Shown: positions 5,429 through 5,429 of the stretch, piece by piece
How positions within the stretch are numbered: the stretch's first letter is position 1
Layout of the letters: the number at the start of each line of letters is the position of its first letter
Assembly (NCBI GenBank): GCA_964437735.1
Contig: CAYTID010000118.1
Location: 1 to 5,429, forward strand
Reading direction: 5' to 3'
Source: CAYTID01 sp964437735
GTDB taxonomy: Bacteria > Bacteroidota > Ignavibacteria > UBA10030 > BY39
Length of the DNA stretch: 5,429 bases
Position numbers and translations under genes: made by a program
Notes under the pieces: model-generated
Told to the model about the DNA's origin: nothing
Seen by the model: only the letters and a program-made list of their open reading frames with translations
Databases searched by the model: none

Positions 5429-5429
5429 A

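Noticed and set aside
5231..5429. TTTAGGAT repeated at 5242-5235 and at the window edge (5429-5422) on the minus strand
   Set aside because: Eight bases of A/T-rich sequence inside one coding frame, encoding LG-type residues in both places; most likely chance.
1..5429. CRISPR arrays, tRNA or rRNA genes, riboswitches and long direct repeats
   Set aside because: Almost all of the window is protein-coding with gaps of at most 66 bases, and I saw no spaced repeats or structured RNA in them.

Overview
The window is AT-rich, and every gene I can support lies on the minus strand, so the region is transcribed from right to left. Several features point to the Bacteroidota/Chlorobiota/Ignavibacteria group: an outer-membrane Wzi-like barrel with a '...SYS|Q' signal peptide, a DUF2279-like gene end beside it, A/T-rich gaps, and pterin-forming enzymes resembling those known from Chlorobium. 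This placement is inferred from gene content and protein style; the window holds no phylogenetic marker.

In transcription order the layout is as follows. (1) 5428-5225 is the C-terminal end of a probable DUF2279 (YfiM-like) envelope protein, cut by the window edge. (2) 5222-3528 is a 564-aa exported Wzi-like outer-membrane beta-barrel, 2 bases after the previous stop. (3) A 66-base A/T-rich gap follows. (4) 3461-2991 is an AhpE/BCP-like peroxiredoxin. (5) 2969-2496 is a second peroxiredoxin of the BCP/PrxQ type. (6) 2476-2060 is a 6-pyruvoyl-tetrahydropterin synthase/QueD family protein (COG0720). (7) 2067-1489 is GTP cyclohydrolase I (folE), overlapping the previous gene by 8 bases. (8) 1487-765 and (9) 765-61 are two short-chain dehydrogenases/reductases (SDRs). 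(10) A strong GC-stem terminator at 26-62 abuts the last stop codon.

The most interesting reading is that genes 6-9 form a compact tetrahydrobiopterin (BH4)-type pathway. FolE makes 7,8-dihydroneopterin triphosphate, the COG0720 enzyme makes 6-pyruvoyl-tetrahydropterin, and one or both SDRs reduce the side chain as sepiapterin reductase does. The COG0720 protein looks more like animal PTPS than E. coli QueD, and both SDRs end like the Chlorobium tepidum sepiapterin reductase as I remember it. No other folate or queuosine genes are present. The two thiol peroxidases just upstream may belong to the same transcript and could protect oxidation-prone tetrahydropterins, but that link is inference. 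The DUF2279/Wzi pair looks like a separate envelope unit.
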